Assembly (NCBI RefSeq): GCF_028747645.1
Contig: NZ_CP118100.1
Location: forward strand, 1,860,001 to 1,924,000
Origin: Microbacterium esteraromaticum
GTDB lineage: Bacteria > Actinomycetota > Actinomycetes > Actinomycetales > Microbacteriaceae
DNA: 64,000 nt
Direction of reading: 5' to 3'
Shown: positions 39,349 through 47,928 of the stretch, one piece after another
Position numbering within the stretch: position 1 is the stretch's first letter
Layout of the letters: every line of letters starts with the position of its first letter
Program-made: the position numbers and the translations under genes
The notes under the pieces: generated by a model
The model's database searches: none
What the model was told of the DNA's origin: nothing
The model's input: the letters and a program-made list of their open reading frames with translations, nothing else

Positions 39349-40218
39349 ATGCGCACGACCGTCACCAGACTGACGCGCGACGAGTGGACCGCGCGCGCAG
39401 CGGCCCATGCCGAACGTGCCGACGCTCTCACCGCGGCGCACCGCGAGCGCGCGCAGCGACGCGAGAAGCACCCGGTGCACGACTTCTTGTTCACGTACTA
39501 CGCGTACAAGCCGTCGCAGTTGCGCCGGTGGCATCCGGGCGCCGGGGTCACACTCGCCGAGGCGACCGAACGCGCGGAGTGGCGCTGGTACCGCGCCGGC
39601 GACGCGCCGGGCGACGTCGTCCCCGACGACACTGCCTTCCGCGCCGAGAAGCCGCAGCTCGCGGATCTGATCGAGCGGATGCTGCGACGCACGGCCGCAC
39701 GTCCCGCGCAGTTCGGGTGCTTCGGCCTGCACGAGTGGGCGATGGTGTACCGCACCGCCGAGCACCGGCATCCGATCCCCCTGCGCCTGGGTGCGGAGGG
39801 AACGGATGCCGTCGTCGAGGCGAACGACCTGCGGTGCACGCACTTCGACGCGTTCCGGTTCTTCACGGACGATGCCGTCCCCCGCAACCGGCTGGCGCTG
39901 ACCCGAGAATCGCAGCCCGACCTGGAGCAGCCCGGGTGCCTGCACGCCGGGATGGACTTGTACAAGTGGGCGGTCAAGCTCGGTCCGCTCGTGCCGGGGG
40001 AACTGCTGCTGGATGCCTTCGAGCTGGCCCGCGACATCCGCATGCTCGATATGCAGGCAGCTCCCTACGATCTGTCGGCCTGGGACGTACAGCCGGTGCC
40101 GATCGAGACGGCAGCGGGCAAAGCCGAGTACGTGCGCCAGCAGCGCGTCTTCGCCGAACGCGGCGCCGCGCTGCGGGCCGACCTTCTGACGGCCTGGCTG
40201 GGCGAGGCTACCGACTGA
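39349..40218 (+). CDS. Conserved actinobacterial protein (often labelled 3-methyladenine DNA glycosylase)
   Basis: A 289-residue protein starting 7 nt after the App1-like gene. Conserved-looking parts are HPVHDFLFTYYAYKPSQLRRWHPG, FGCFGLHEWAMVYR, LRCTHFDAFRFFTDDA and PGCLHAGMDLYKWAVKLGP. Similar actinobacterial proteins are commonly named 3-methyladenine DNA glycosylase by automatic transfer. I see no helix-hairpin-helix or AlkA/MPG glycosylase motif, so I do not endorse that function. Many conserved His, Asp and Trp suggest an enzyme. Confidence 0.7.
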   Translation: MRTTVTRLTRDEWTARAAAHAERADALTAAHRERAQRREKHPVHDFLFTYYAYKPSQLRRWHPGAGVTLAEATERAEWRWYRAGDAPGDVVPDDTAFRAEKPQLADLIERMLRRTAARPAQFGCFGLHEWAMVYRTAEHRHPIPLRLGAEGTDAVVEANDLRCTHFDAFRFFTDDAVPRNRLALTRESQPDLEQPGCLHAGMDLYKWAVKLGPLVPGELLLDAFELARDIRMLDMQAAPYDLSAWDVQPVPIETAAGKAEYVRQQRVFAERGAALRADLLTAWLGEATD

Positions 40219-40231
40219 CGCGTGACCGTCC

Positions 40232-41386
40232 TCACTCGGTGGCGTCAGCGTGCTGCATCCGCAGAGCCATCACACGTTCCGCCGCATCCTGCAGGCGCGC
40301 GGAGGGCAACCGCCCCTCTTCGACCGCCGCGATGATGCCCGACACCATCTCCGACGCCGTCTGGGGCGTCGAGCCCGCCACCATCAGCACCATGTCGTTG
40401 CCGGCGGCGAGCGCGGCGACGGCGTTGCCGACCGGGTCGGCGTATGCTGCGACACCAGACGAGAGCAGCATGCCGAGGTCGTCGGTGATCATGACCCCCT
40501 CGAACCCGAGTTCATCTCGAGCGATGTCGTGCCAGCGCGCCGACATCGAGGCCGGTGCGGCATCGATGGCGGTGAAGGCGAGGTGCCCGAACATGAGCAG
40601 CTCTGCGCCCGCCTCGATTCCGGCGGCGAAGGGCTTGGCATCGGCGTCGCGCCACTGAGCGAGGGCGAGCGCGGTGGTCGGGATGCTGTGATGCGAGTCG
40701 CCCGGTGCTGCGCCGTGCCCGGGAAAGTGCTTGAGCGTCGAGTACACGAGCCCTTGTTCGCCTGCGACGGCCGCCGCCGTCCGTTCGGCCGCACCGTCGG
40801 CATCCGCGCCGAGGGCACGTGAGGCGATGAACGACCCGGCGTCGGCGGGCACGTCGGCGACGATCCCGAAGTTCACGTTCGCGCCCGCCGCGGCGACCAG
40901 CGCGGCCCGTTCGGCGAAGACGCGGCGGGTCTCGTCGGGAGCGGCGTGCTGCAGCGCCCGACCGGCGGGCAGGTCATCCCAGGGCAGCCGCGAGACGACG
41001 CCGCCCTCCTGGTCGATCGCGATCAGCGGAGGCAGCGCGGGGTCCATCGTCAGCGCGGCGCTGAACGTCTGCACCTGCTCGGGGCCGGCGGTGGTGTTCG
41101 CCCCCATCAGCAGGAAGCCACCGAGACCGGACTGCATGTAGGCACGAGCGGCGTCCGGATCATCGGTCGGGATGTGCCCCATCACGACGCTGGCCGCACG
41201 CTCGGCGATGCTCATCCCTCGTACGGCTTCTTCGACCGGATCCAGCGTCGGCGTCGGGGTCGGCGTCGCCGTGGGCGTGGTGCTCGGCGACGCGGATGCC
41301 CGAGGCGGGACGGTCGATGCGCAGGAGACGGTCAGCACACCCGCGATCAGAGTGACCGCCATGGCTCGGAGAAATCGGCGGCCCAT
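40232..41386 (-). CDS. Glycoside hydrolase family 3 lipoprotein (beta-N-acetylhexosaminidase-like)
   Basis: A 384-residue exported enzyme. The signal peptide ends in a lipobox-like VSC (Cys 22), then a Ser/Thr/Pro-rich linker of about 25 residues. The catalytic domain has IDQEGGVVSRL, the His-Asp loop KHFPGHGAAPGDSHHSIP typical of NagZ-type enzymes, and the nucleophile Asp in VMITDDLGML. Such enzymes remove GlcNAc from cell-wall fragments. TACCCT lies 6 nt before the ATG, so it is probably leaderless. It is convergent with the preceding gene and divergent from the antiporter gene. Confidence 0.9.
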   Translation of the reverse strand: MGRRFLRAMAVTLIAGVLTVSCASTVPPRASASPSTTPTATPTPTPTLDPVEEAVRGMSIAERAASVVMGHIPTDDPDAARAYMQSGLGGFLLMGANTTAGPEQVQTFSAALTMDPALPPLIAIDQEGGVVSRLPWDDLPAGRALQHAAPDETRRVFAERAALVAAAGANVNFGIVADVPADAGSFIASRALGADADGAAERTAAAVAGEQGLVYSTLKHFPGHGAAPGDSHHSIPTTALALAQWRDADAKPFAAGIEAGAELLMFGHLAFTAIDAAPASMSARWHDIARDELGFEGVMITDDLGMLLSSGVAAYADPVGNAVAALAAGNDMVLMVAGSTPQTASEMVSGIIAAVEEGRLPSARLQDAAERVMALRMQHADATE

Positions 41387-41392
41387 ACCTCG

Positions 41393-41398
41393 AGGGTA
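41393..41398 (-). promoter_or_regulatory. Predicted -10 box of the GH3 gene
   Basis: TACCCT on the minus strand, 6 nt before ATG 41386. Confidence 0.45.
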
Positions 41399-41416
41399 GC
41401 GGTGAGGGTGCGTTGC

Positions 41417-41422
41417 TACAAT
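41417..41422 (+). promoter_or_regulatory. Predicted -10 box of the antiporter gene
   Basis: TACAAT, a good match to TATAAT, gives a leader of about 30 nt before ATG 41459. No clear -35 box is seen. Confidence 0.45.
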
Positions 41423-41458
41423 CGCGGGGTAGACGACCCGCGGGACGACCCGAGGGCG

Positions 41459-42631
41459 ATGATCAGAGCTGGGACGACCCCGCAGATTCGGCTTCTCCCG
41501 ATGTTCGCATCCACTCTCGTCCGTACCGTCCTGACACCGGTCGTGCTCCTGCGTCTCGGGCTGGGTTGGGGACTCTTCGGCACGCTACTGGTGCTCTCTC
41601 CCCTGCTCACCGGCCCTCTGCCGGCGTTCGTGCTCTGGTCCGTGCTGCTGCTCATCATCACGGTGATCACCGTGAGCGCGTTCGGCGTCGTCACCGAGGC
41701 CGAACACCTCGCCCGGCGACTCGGCGACCCGTACGGCACGCTCGTACTCACGCTGTCGATCGTCCTGATCGAGGTGATCCTCATCTCGGCGGTGCTGCTG
41801 GGGCCCGGTGAGCACCCCACGATCGCCCGCGACTCGGTGATGGCCGTGTCGATGATCATCCTCAACCTCGTCGCGGGCACCGCTCTGATGGTCGGCGGGC
41901 TGCGGCACGGGGCGCTTCGCGCGAACGGAGCCGGGGTCTCGGCGTACGTGGCGATGCTGGTCGTCCTGTTGGCGACGGCGTTCGCCTTCCCCGCCCTGAT
42001 CGGCTCCGGCGGCACCTACACGCCGGCGCAGGCCATCCCCGTGATCGTACTGACTCTGGGGCTCTACGTGTTCTTCCTCGTGCGACAGATGGGCGCGCAA
42101 CGCGGTGATTTCCAAGAGGTCGGCGCGTCCGCGGCATCCGAGACGCATGCCGGCATCCGCGAGGTGATCCGCCGCCATCGGGGCGAACTCATCGCCCGCA
42201 CCCTGCTGCTGATCGCCACGGTGACACCGATCGTGCTGCTGTCGCACGACATGGCGACGCTGCTCGATGACGGGCTCGAACGCCTCGGTGCGCCTGTCGC
42301 GCTCTCCGGCATCCTGATCGCGATGATCGTGTTCCTGCCCGAGACGATCACCGCGATCCGCGCCGCTCATGCGGGCGAGCTGCAGCGCGTGAGCAATCTC
42401 TGCCACGGCGCGCTCGTCTCGACGGTCGGGCTGACGATCCCGGTCGTGCTGGCGATCGGCATGCTGACCGGGCGACCGATCATCCTCGCCGAGAGCCCCG
42501 CCGCCCTGGTGCTGCTGGGGGTGTCGATGCTGCTGACCATCGCGACGTTCCTGGGCCGCCGGACCGGCGCCCTGCACGGGGCCGCCCATCTGATGCTGTT
42601 CGTGATGTACGCGCTGACCGTGTTCGCCTGA
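41459..42631 (+). CDS. ChaA-type calcium/cation:proton antiporter
   Basis: A 390-residue membrane protein with about eleven hydrophobic segments arranged as two halves. The two conserved acidic repeats of the CaCA superfamily are LSIVLIEVILISAVLL and IVFLPETITAIRAA. Family members export Ca2+, Na+ or K+ in exchange for protons. GAGGGCG just before ATG 41459 supports this start; ATG 41501 is an alternative 14 codons later. It is divergent from the GH3 gene. Confidence 0.88.
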   Translation: MIRAGTTPQIRLLPMFASTLVRTVLTPVVLLRLGLGWGLFGTLLVLSPLLTGPLPAFVLWSVLLLIITVITVSAFGVVTEAEHLARRLGDPYGTLVLTLSIVLIEVILISAVLLGPGEHPTIARDSVMAVSMIILNLVAGTALMVGGLRHGALRANGAGVSAYVAMLVVLLATAFAFPALIGSGGTYTPAQAIPVIVLTLGLYVFFLVRQMGAQRGDFQEVGASAASETHAGIREVIRRHRGELIARTLLLIATVTPIVLLSHDMATLLDDGLERLGAPVALSGILIAMIVFLPETITAIRAAHAGELQRVSNLCHGALVSTVGLTIPVVLAIGMLTGRPIILAESPAALVLLGVSMLLTIATFLGRRTGALHGAAHLMLFVMYALTVFA

Positions 42632-42687
42632 TCGGAACAGTGAGCGGCGCACCGTCCCGGTAGCCATCCGGCCCGCCGCACCCGCGG

Positions 42688-42693
42688 TACGGT
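42688..42693 (+). promoter_or_regulatory. Predicted -10 box of the HNH gene
   Basis: TACGGT, then 6 nt, then ATG 42700. Confidence 0.45.
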
Positions 42694-42699
42694 GACCAC

Positions 42700-43077
42700 A
42701 TGCGTCGTCGCCGTACCGTTCCCGCAGCCGCCACGTCGACGGCCGCGCGCGCCCGGTACGCGAAGCGCCGCCAGCGCCGCGTGGCGCGTGCCGACAACGA
42801 CCTCACCGCTGAGCAATGGGAGACGCTGCGGGACGCATGGGGCGGGTGCGCCTACTGCTCAGCATCCGACGTCGCCGTGCAGCGCGACTGCATCCAGCCG
42901 ATCTCGCGCGGCGGCCGCTACACCTTCACCAACGTGGTGCCTGCGTGCGCGTCGTGCAATGCCAGCAAGAGCAATGACGAGGTCACGGCTTGGCTGCGCC
43001 GCAAGAAGCTCGACGAACGGATGTTCCTGCTGCGTCACGCCGAGATCCTCGGTGCGGCTCGCGCTGCGGACCAGTGA
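42700..43077 (+). CDS. Small HNH-endonuclease-domain protein
   Basis: A 125-residue protein. The first 35 residues are strongly basic. The HNH core has the zinc pairs CAYC and CASC, with RDCIQPISRGGRYTFTNVV between them and CNASKSNDEV after. The position usually held by the first catalytic His (DH) reads DC here, while Asn and the second half are kept, so nuclease activity is uncertain. It is isolated, just upstream of a TetR gene in convergent orientation, at the border of the accessory stretch. Confidence 0.8.
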   Translation: MRRRRTVPAAATSTAARARYAKRRQRRVARADNDLTAEQWETLRDAWGGCAYCSASDVAVQRDCIQPISRGGRYTFTNVVPACASCNASKSNDEVTAWLRRKKLDERMFLLRHAEILGAARAADQ

Positions 43078-43090
43078 CGACTGCGCCGTC

Positions 43091-43762
43091 CTACGACGGG
43101 CCGGTGTCAGCGCGACCGGCGAACGACTCCTGAACCGCGAGCTGCTGTAGGCGTTCCAGCGTTGTGGGAATGGGGTCCGCTGGCCCTCCGAGCATCTGTG
43201 TGTGCACGCGCAGGCCCGGCAGCAGGAAGCTCAATTGACGCGCACTCATCATCGTGCGGGCGGGCTCCGGGAACACCGACAGCACGCCCAGTTGCGCGAC
43301 CATCGTCACGAGGTCAACCGCCATCACGTCCGCTCGCAGATCGCCCTGTTCCTTCGCCCGCTCGACGTGCACGTTCAAGCGCTGCTCGAGATCGTGGCCG
43401 AGCGTCGAGGCGGGATCGATGCGCGCCATACGGCGCGCGGCCGCGGCGAACGCCGGGTGCGCGTTCATCATCGCCACCGAGCGCTCGAGATAGCCGACAA
43501 CTCCCGCCCAGCCATCGGGTGCGTCCTCGAGCGCATCGAACACGGCCACGAACGCGTCGTATGTGCGCTCGTACAGAGCACGAACAACGTCATCGTGCGT
43601 CGGAAACCGCCGGTACACGGTAGCCACTCCCACACCGGCCTCATGGGCGAGGTCATTCAGTGAGAACTCGAGCCCGACATCGGCGAACAGTCGTTCGGCC
43701 GCATCGAGGATCAGTCGCCGACTGCGGGAAACCTCAGGGCGCGGACGTTGCGGAACGCTCAT
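43091..43762 (-). CDS. TetR-family transcriptional regulator
   Basis: A 223-residue repressor-type protein. The N-terminal helix-turn-helix covers about residues 15-60 (LILDAAERLFADVG; LAHEAGVGVATVYRRFPTHD). The C-terminal ligand domain ends with a typical SBD-like helical region. ATG 43762 is used because TATCGT lies 8 nt upstream; longer frames reach into the palindrome-containing intergenic space. It is divergent from the large secreted-protein gene, whose promoter contains a palindrome, so it is the prime candidate for its regulator. The ligand is unknown. Confidence 0.88.
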   Translation of the reverse strand: MSVPQRPRPEVSRSRRLILDAAERLFADVGLEFSLNDLAHEAGVGVATVYRRFPTHDDVVRALYERTYDAFVAVFDALEDAPDGWAGVVGYLERSVAMMNAHPAFAAAARRMARIDPASTLGHDLEQRLNVHVERAKEQGDLRADVMAVDLVTMVAQLGVLSVFPEPARTMMSARQLSFLLPGLRVHTQMLGGPADPIPTTLERLQQLAVQESFAGRADTGPS

Positions 43763-43813
43763 GCGATCTGACGATAGCAACAACCGGGAGACCCCTGAGG
43801 ACGGAGCTGGTCG

Positions 43814-43857
43814 TTGACGCACCTCAGGCTAAGTGATAAAAATTATCCACATAGCAT
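43814..43857 (+). promoter_or_regulatory. Promoter/operator region between TetR gene and secreted protein
   Basis: TTGACG (43814-43819), 17 nt, TAAAAA (43837-43842) is one possible promoter; TAGCAT (43852-43857) is another -10 box. GATAA-AAA-TTATC lies within the palindrome GTGATAA...TTATCCAC (43833-43850) across the promoter, as expected for a TetR operator. TTATCCACA (43843-43851) is also an exact match to the DnaA box consensus. Confidence 0.5.
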
Positions 43858-43895
43858 CAGGCGTGATCACACACAGACAGCGAAGAGGTGGATCG

Positions 43896-46619
43896 ATGAC
43901 ACAGCGACATGTACAGGGGCAACGGCTTCTGCCCCCGCCGATACGGCTAGCGCTCGCACTGTGTGTGGCCGTTGCCGTCGTGGCGGGGGCGCTGACGACC
44001 CCGAAAGCGGCGTGGTCCGACACCACGGCGGCCAACATCGTCCCGGGCCAAGGTATGGAAGTCCTTTCGCACTTCAGCACCGATGACCCCACTCAGCGTG
44101 ACTGGAATCCGACCGTGTCGATGCGCGTAGGCGCAGAGGACCTCGCCTCGCAGTACGTGCGCATCGTGCTGGAGAACGGCCAGTGCTTGACCGACCAGTG
44201 GACCTACAGCAACGCCAACTACTTCGGCGACCGCGTCTGGGATCACATCGGACAGACGTGTTCATCCGTCAACACCAAACAACAGTTCATGATCATTCCC
44301 CTGGCGCAATCGCCTGCGGGCGACAGCACCCCCTCCGAGCACCAGTTCCGCATCGTGAGCGTGGCGAGTGGCAAGTGCTTCTTCAGCCGCTATGACGGAC
44401 TGAACGGCTACGGCAACACCCTGCCGTCAGACCCGCGCGCCGCCCAGACGCCGATGCGCGGGTTCATCGAGTGCGGCGCCGACCACTACCTGAAGCCGAA
44501 CGCATTCGACACGCCGGATGCCATCCGCGTCAATGTCGATCCCAAGGCACAGTCCTTCGGCATCTACAACGATGCCCAGGACTCGGCAGGACTCTGGGTG
44601 CACTGGTCCTGGTTGCTGAAGCGAGCGATGGCGCAGGGTGCGTTCGATTGCGTCGCCAGCGGAGGGGCGACGTGCCAGGTACGACTGCCAGGGTCGACCG
44701 CATGGTTGACTCCCAGCGACTCCGCGATCGCTGCTAGCGGCGTGCAGACAGAACGGCTGCTCGGGTGCGGCGCACCGAACGGCCACGGTCCGGCGTTCTT
44801 CCAGAACAACGGCCCGAACGGGCAGGACCACGCGGTCAGCACCACTATGACGAGCAGCCACTCGAGCACGACGAGCGATACGCATAGCGGCTCGATCAGC
44901 ATCGGCGTGAGCGGCGGGGTGAAGGATGTGTGGGAGGCGAGCACCGAGGTCTCATACACGTACGAGCACGAGACAGCGACAACCGAGAGCGATTCGGTCT
45001 CTCGGACAGTGGAGGACACCGTCAGCATCCCACACGGCTACTACTTCATGTACTCGTGGAGCGGCACCGTGTACACGCTCGAGGGCGACTGGAAGTACAG
45101 CCTGCGTGGCAACGACACCGGATTCATTTCACATGTCAGCTCGTCCTACCCCGCAAGCGTCGGCGGAGCCGACATGCAGACGGTTACCGCGAATGTGACT
45201 CAGACCAAGAAGAACTGCTACGCCGGACCGAAGGCGGTCAACGACGCACTCCCCGTGCTCGCCGGGACGTCGGGCGATTGCGCGTCTGATACTCCGGCCA
45301 GACCCACCGCGGCGGTCGGCGTCCTCGTCTATGCATGCCCTGGCACGTGGGACGTTCCGCCGCCCACAGCGCCCGAGGGTTCGAGCGATCCGGTCTGGGG
45401 CTACCAGTGGTACTACGTGAACGAAGAGGGAGCCCATACCGACATTCCCGGGGCAACGCGGGCTTCGTACGTCTTGCAGGAGGAGTCGCTCCTTGCCGCG
45501 CACCGCTTTCTCGGCGTGCGCGTAACCGAACTCGGTGACGCATATCGGATGGAGTCTGAGCCGGCGACCGTTGCCGCGAGCCTTGATCTGCACCCAGAGT
45601 CCGCGTCCACCAGCGCTGCTCCCGCTCAGCCGACCGCCGCGTCATTCTCTCGCGCACTGATGAGCGCCGAGCAGGACGCTTCCGTGGACCGGATGCTGGT
45701 GGCTGATGCTGATCTCGCGGGCACGCCCGCCGACGGTAGCGGTGTGGATCTGAGCGTGACCGCGGGAACGCTGCCCCCGGGGCTCACGTTGGCTCCCGAT
45801 GGACATCTCACGGGTGTGCCGGCGGTCGCAGGTGAGTTCGCGTTCACAGTGGGCAACGCCGCAGGCGTGGGCGAGGAGGCCGACTTCACGTTCGTCGTCC
45901 ACCGCACCACCGCGACCTTTGCCGACGAGTCAGTGATCGCCGCGACCCTCGGGAGCATGCTCACTGCCGACCTGATCACCACGCCCACGCCAACGCTCGA
46001 TCTCGTGATCATCGACGGCGCACTGCCCGACGGCATCTCGCTGGACTCGTCCACGGGAAGGCTCGAGGGGACACCGCAGCACGCCGGCACCAGCCGGTTC
46101 GTCATCGCCGACCAGGCTGATCCCTTCGCCACGCCACGTGAGTTCACGATCGAGGCGGAGTCGGCGCCGTCCGCACTCCACACGCGACCGCTCATCGAGC
46201 TTGTCATCGGCGAACCGCATCGTTCACCGCTGGTCGACTCGCCGGGGCACGGCGCGCTGTTCGGGACGACGGCTGAGACCGCCGACCTCGGGGGCCTCTG
46301 GATCGACGCGAGCACGGGTGAGCTCGTGGGCACGCCGTCGCGAGTGGGTGAGTACGCGGTAGCGCTGACCGACATCACCCGTCACGACGCAGCCACCGAG
46401 ACGTATGCTGTTCGCGTCGTCGCCGCCACGGACCCTGACGACGGCGGTTCGAGCGGAGACGAGCCGAGCACCCCGGAGCCCGCAACCGACTCGGACCAGG
46501 AGCTGGCTGCGACGGGCACCAGCATGGCGGGCGCCACCCTTGCCACGGCACTGGCGCTCATCTTGTTCGTGGCCGGAGCCGCCAGCATCCTCATCGCGCG
46601 ACGGCGTCACAGAGCCTGA
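43896..46619 (+). CDS. Secreted, sortase-anchored multidomain protein with aerolysin-like segment
   Basis: A 907-residue surface protein. Residues 1-40 form a signal peptide (LALALCVAVAVVAGAL). Residues 50-300 hold seven cysteines and a lectin-like stretch, FRIVSVASGKCFFSRYDG. Residues about 315-440 alternate Ser/Thr with polar residues, e.g. STEVSYTYEHETATTESDSV, then VSIPHGYYFMYSW. This resembles the stem and strand region of aerolysin/ETX-MTX2 pore formers. Residues 463-560 look like an Ig-like module (YQWYYVN...IPGATRASY), followed by three putative-Ig (He_PIG) repeats with LPPGLTLAPDGHLTG-type motifs. The C-terminus is LAATG, a hydrophobic helix and RRRHRA, a class E sortase signal. GAGGTGGATC precedes the ATG. 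Function unknown; the pore-former link is pattern-based. Confidence 0.75.
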   Translation: MTQRHVQGQRLLPPPIRLALALCVAVAVVAGALTTPKAAWSDTTAANIVPGQGMEVLSHFSTDDPTQRDWNPTVSMRVGAEDLASQYVRIVLENGQCLTDQWTYSNANYFGDRVWDHIGQTCSSVNTKQQFMIIPLAQSPAGDSTPSEHQFRIVSVASGKCFFSRYDGLNGYGNTLPSDPRAAQTPMRGFIECGADHYLKPNAFDTPDAIRVNVDPKAQSFGIYNDAQDSAGLWVHWSWLLKRAMAQGAFDCVASGGATCQVRLPGSTAWLTPSDSAIAASGVQTERLLGCGAPNGHGPAFFQNNGPNGQDHAVSTTMTSSHSSTTSDTHSGSISIGVSGGVKDVWEASTEVSYTYEHETATTESDSVSRTVEDTVSIPHGYYFMYSWSGTVYTLEGDWKYSLRGNDTGFISHVSSSYPASVGGADMQTVTANVTQTKKNCYAGPKAVNDALPVLAGTSGDCASDTPARPTAAVGVLVYACPGTWDVPPPTAPEGSSDPVWGYQWYYVNEEGAHTDIPGATRASYVLQEESLLAAHRFLGVRVTELGDAYRMESEPATVAASLDLHPESASTSAAPAQPTAASFSRALMSAEQDASVDRMLVADADLAGTPADGSGVDLSVTAGTLPPGLTLAPDGHLTGVPAVAGEFAFTVGNAAGVGEEADFTFVVHRTTATFADESVIAATLGSMLTADLITTPTPTLDLVIIDGALPDGISLDSSTGRLEGTPQHAGTSRFVIADQADPFATPREFTIEAESAPSALHTRPLIELVIGEPHRSPLVDSPGHGALFGTTAETADLGGLWIDASTGELVGTPSRVGEYAVALTDITRHDAATETYAVRVVAATDPDDGGSSGDEPSTPEPATDSDQELAATGTSMAGATLATALALILFVAGAASILIARRRHRA

Positions 46620-46645
46620 CCGCGCCCCGCACGCCGGAACACGGC

Positions 46646-46683
46646 GCGGGCCTGATTCGACGCATCCGCCGGATCAGGCCCGC
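46646..46683 (+). terminator. Terminator after the secreted-protein gene
   Basis: GCGGGCCTGATTCG, 10-nt loop, CGGATCAGGCCCGC: a 14-bp stem with one G-U pair. The IS element is inserted 14 bp downstream. Confidence 0.8.
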
Positions 46684-46688
46684 GTTCG

Positions 46689-46696
46689 GCATCCGT
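46689..46696. repeat. Left target-site duplication of the IS element
   Basis: GCATCCGT is repeated at 47956-47963, directly outside both ends of the element. Confidence 0.85.
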
Positions 46697-46723
46697 GGGC
46701 TATAGGCCAAAAGGAGTGGATGG
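46697..46723. repeat. IS left inverted repeat
   Basis: 27 bp beginning GGGCTATAGGCCAAAAGG; matches the right end with one mismatch at position 4. Confidence 0.9.
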
Positions 46724-46788
46724 GTTCTTGATCTAGGCGCGTGTTTCCGGGGTGATTCGGGGATCATCATGGTCGGCGACGCTTAGTC

Positions 46789-47917
46789 GTGACCCTTCCC
46801 TCGAATTCGACGACGTGCGTGCTATGCGGTTCACAGCTGGTGAAGAACGGCCGCCACCGCTCGGGAACGCAACGCTGGCGGTGCAAGAGCTGCGGGGCAT
46901 CTGCAGTACGCCGGCGCCCGGATGTGACCCGTCGTGAGCAGCTGCGTCGGTTCGTGGTCTGGCTGACGGGCAAGCAGACCCAGGCCGAGATCGACGGCAC
47001 CCGCACCGGACGCTCGTTTCGTCGAGACACCGCCTGGTGCTGGGACATCCAGCCGTACCGCGAACCGACTGAGACCATCCACCATGCGGTGCTCGTCGAT
47101 GGAGTCTGGATCGGGTCCTGGTGCCTGCTGATCGCGATCAGCGACAAGGGCGACCTGCTGGCCTGGCAATGGTGCGGCCGCGAGACCACCGCCGCCTGGA
47201 CCGCACTGCTGGAGCAGGTCCCCGCGCCCGGGGTGATCGTCTCCGACGGCGGCTCCGGGCTTCCCTCGGCACTTGCGGGCGTGCTGGCCGGAGACGAAGC
47301 ATCAGCGGTGCATCTTCCACCTGCAGATGAACACCACCCGGCACCTGACCCGCAACCCCCGCACCGCCGCAGGCAAAGCGTTGCGCGAACTCGTGATGAA
47401 CCTCAGCAACATCGACGACGAAGACGCCGCGATCGCCTGGCAGCTGCAGCTTGAGCAGTGGTGGCAGACGTTCGGACACCTCACCCGCGAGCGGACCATG
47501 TTCCGCAACGGCCAGTGGGGCTTCACCCACGACCGACTCCGCAAAGCCTGGCTCCTGATCCGAAAAGTCACCCGAGACGGGGTCTTGTTCACCTGGATCA
47601 CCTACGGCAACCCCCGCACCACCAGCCCACTGGAAGGCGGATACAACAGCCCCATCCGCGAGCTCCTGCGCCGCCACCGCGGAATGAGCGAGGTCCACCG
47701 CCGCCGCGCCATCGAATGGCTCCTCACCCTGCGGCAGATACCGCTCGAGCAAGCACTCACCCTCACCCTCACCCTCACACCAGCACCAGCCCCTGAGCCC
47801 AACCAGCACGACCAGGAAGACCAAGCCGAAGACATCGGCGGCCCATCCCTCTACGACACCGGCCTAGACGCCACCGAAGGCCTCTGGGCACGAACCGGAT
47901 GGGCAGGACGCGGATGA
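46789..47917 (+). pseudogene. IS1249-family transposase, frameshifted
   Basis: The first part (GTG 46789 to about 47272) encodes an N-terminal zinc ribbon (CVLCGSQLVKNGRHRSGTQR; CKSCG), the first DDE Asp in VDGVWIGSW and the second Asp in VSDGGSGLPSAL. The rest continues one frame later as RACWPETKHQRCIFHLQMN, with the Glu in TSPLEGGYNS. One surplus base near 47273 (GCACTTGCGG) would restore a single frame of about 375 residues. The site does not look like a programmed slippery heptamer. It is therefore probably inactive, unless the extra base is a sequencing error. Confidence 0.85.
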
Positions 47918-47928
47918 CACACCCGACG

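Noticed and set aside
39349..40218. Assignment as 3-methyladenine DNA glycosylase
   Set aside because: No motif of AlkA, Tag or MPG families is visible. The label seems to come from annotation transfer.
43843..43851. Replication origin
   Set aside because: A single DnaA box without a cluster, AT-rich unwinding element, dnaA or dnaN nearby.
46789..47917. Programmed frameshift in the transposase
   Set aside because: The junction GCACTTGCGG is not a slippery heptamer, no stimulatory structure is evident, and IS1249-type transposases normally use one frame.
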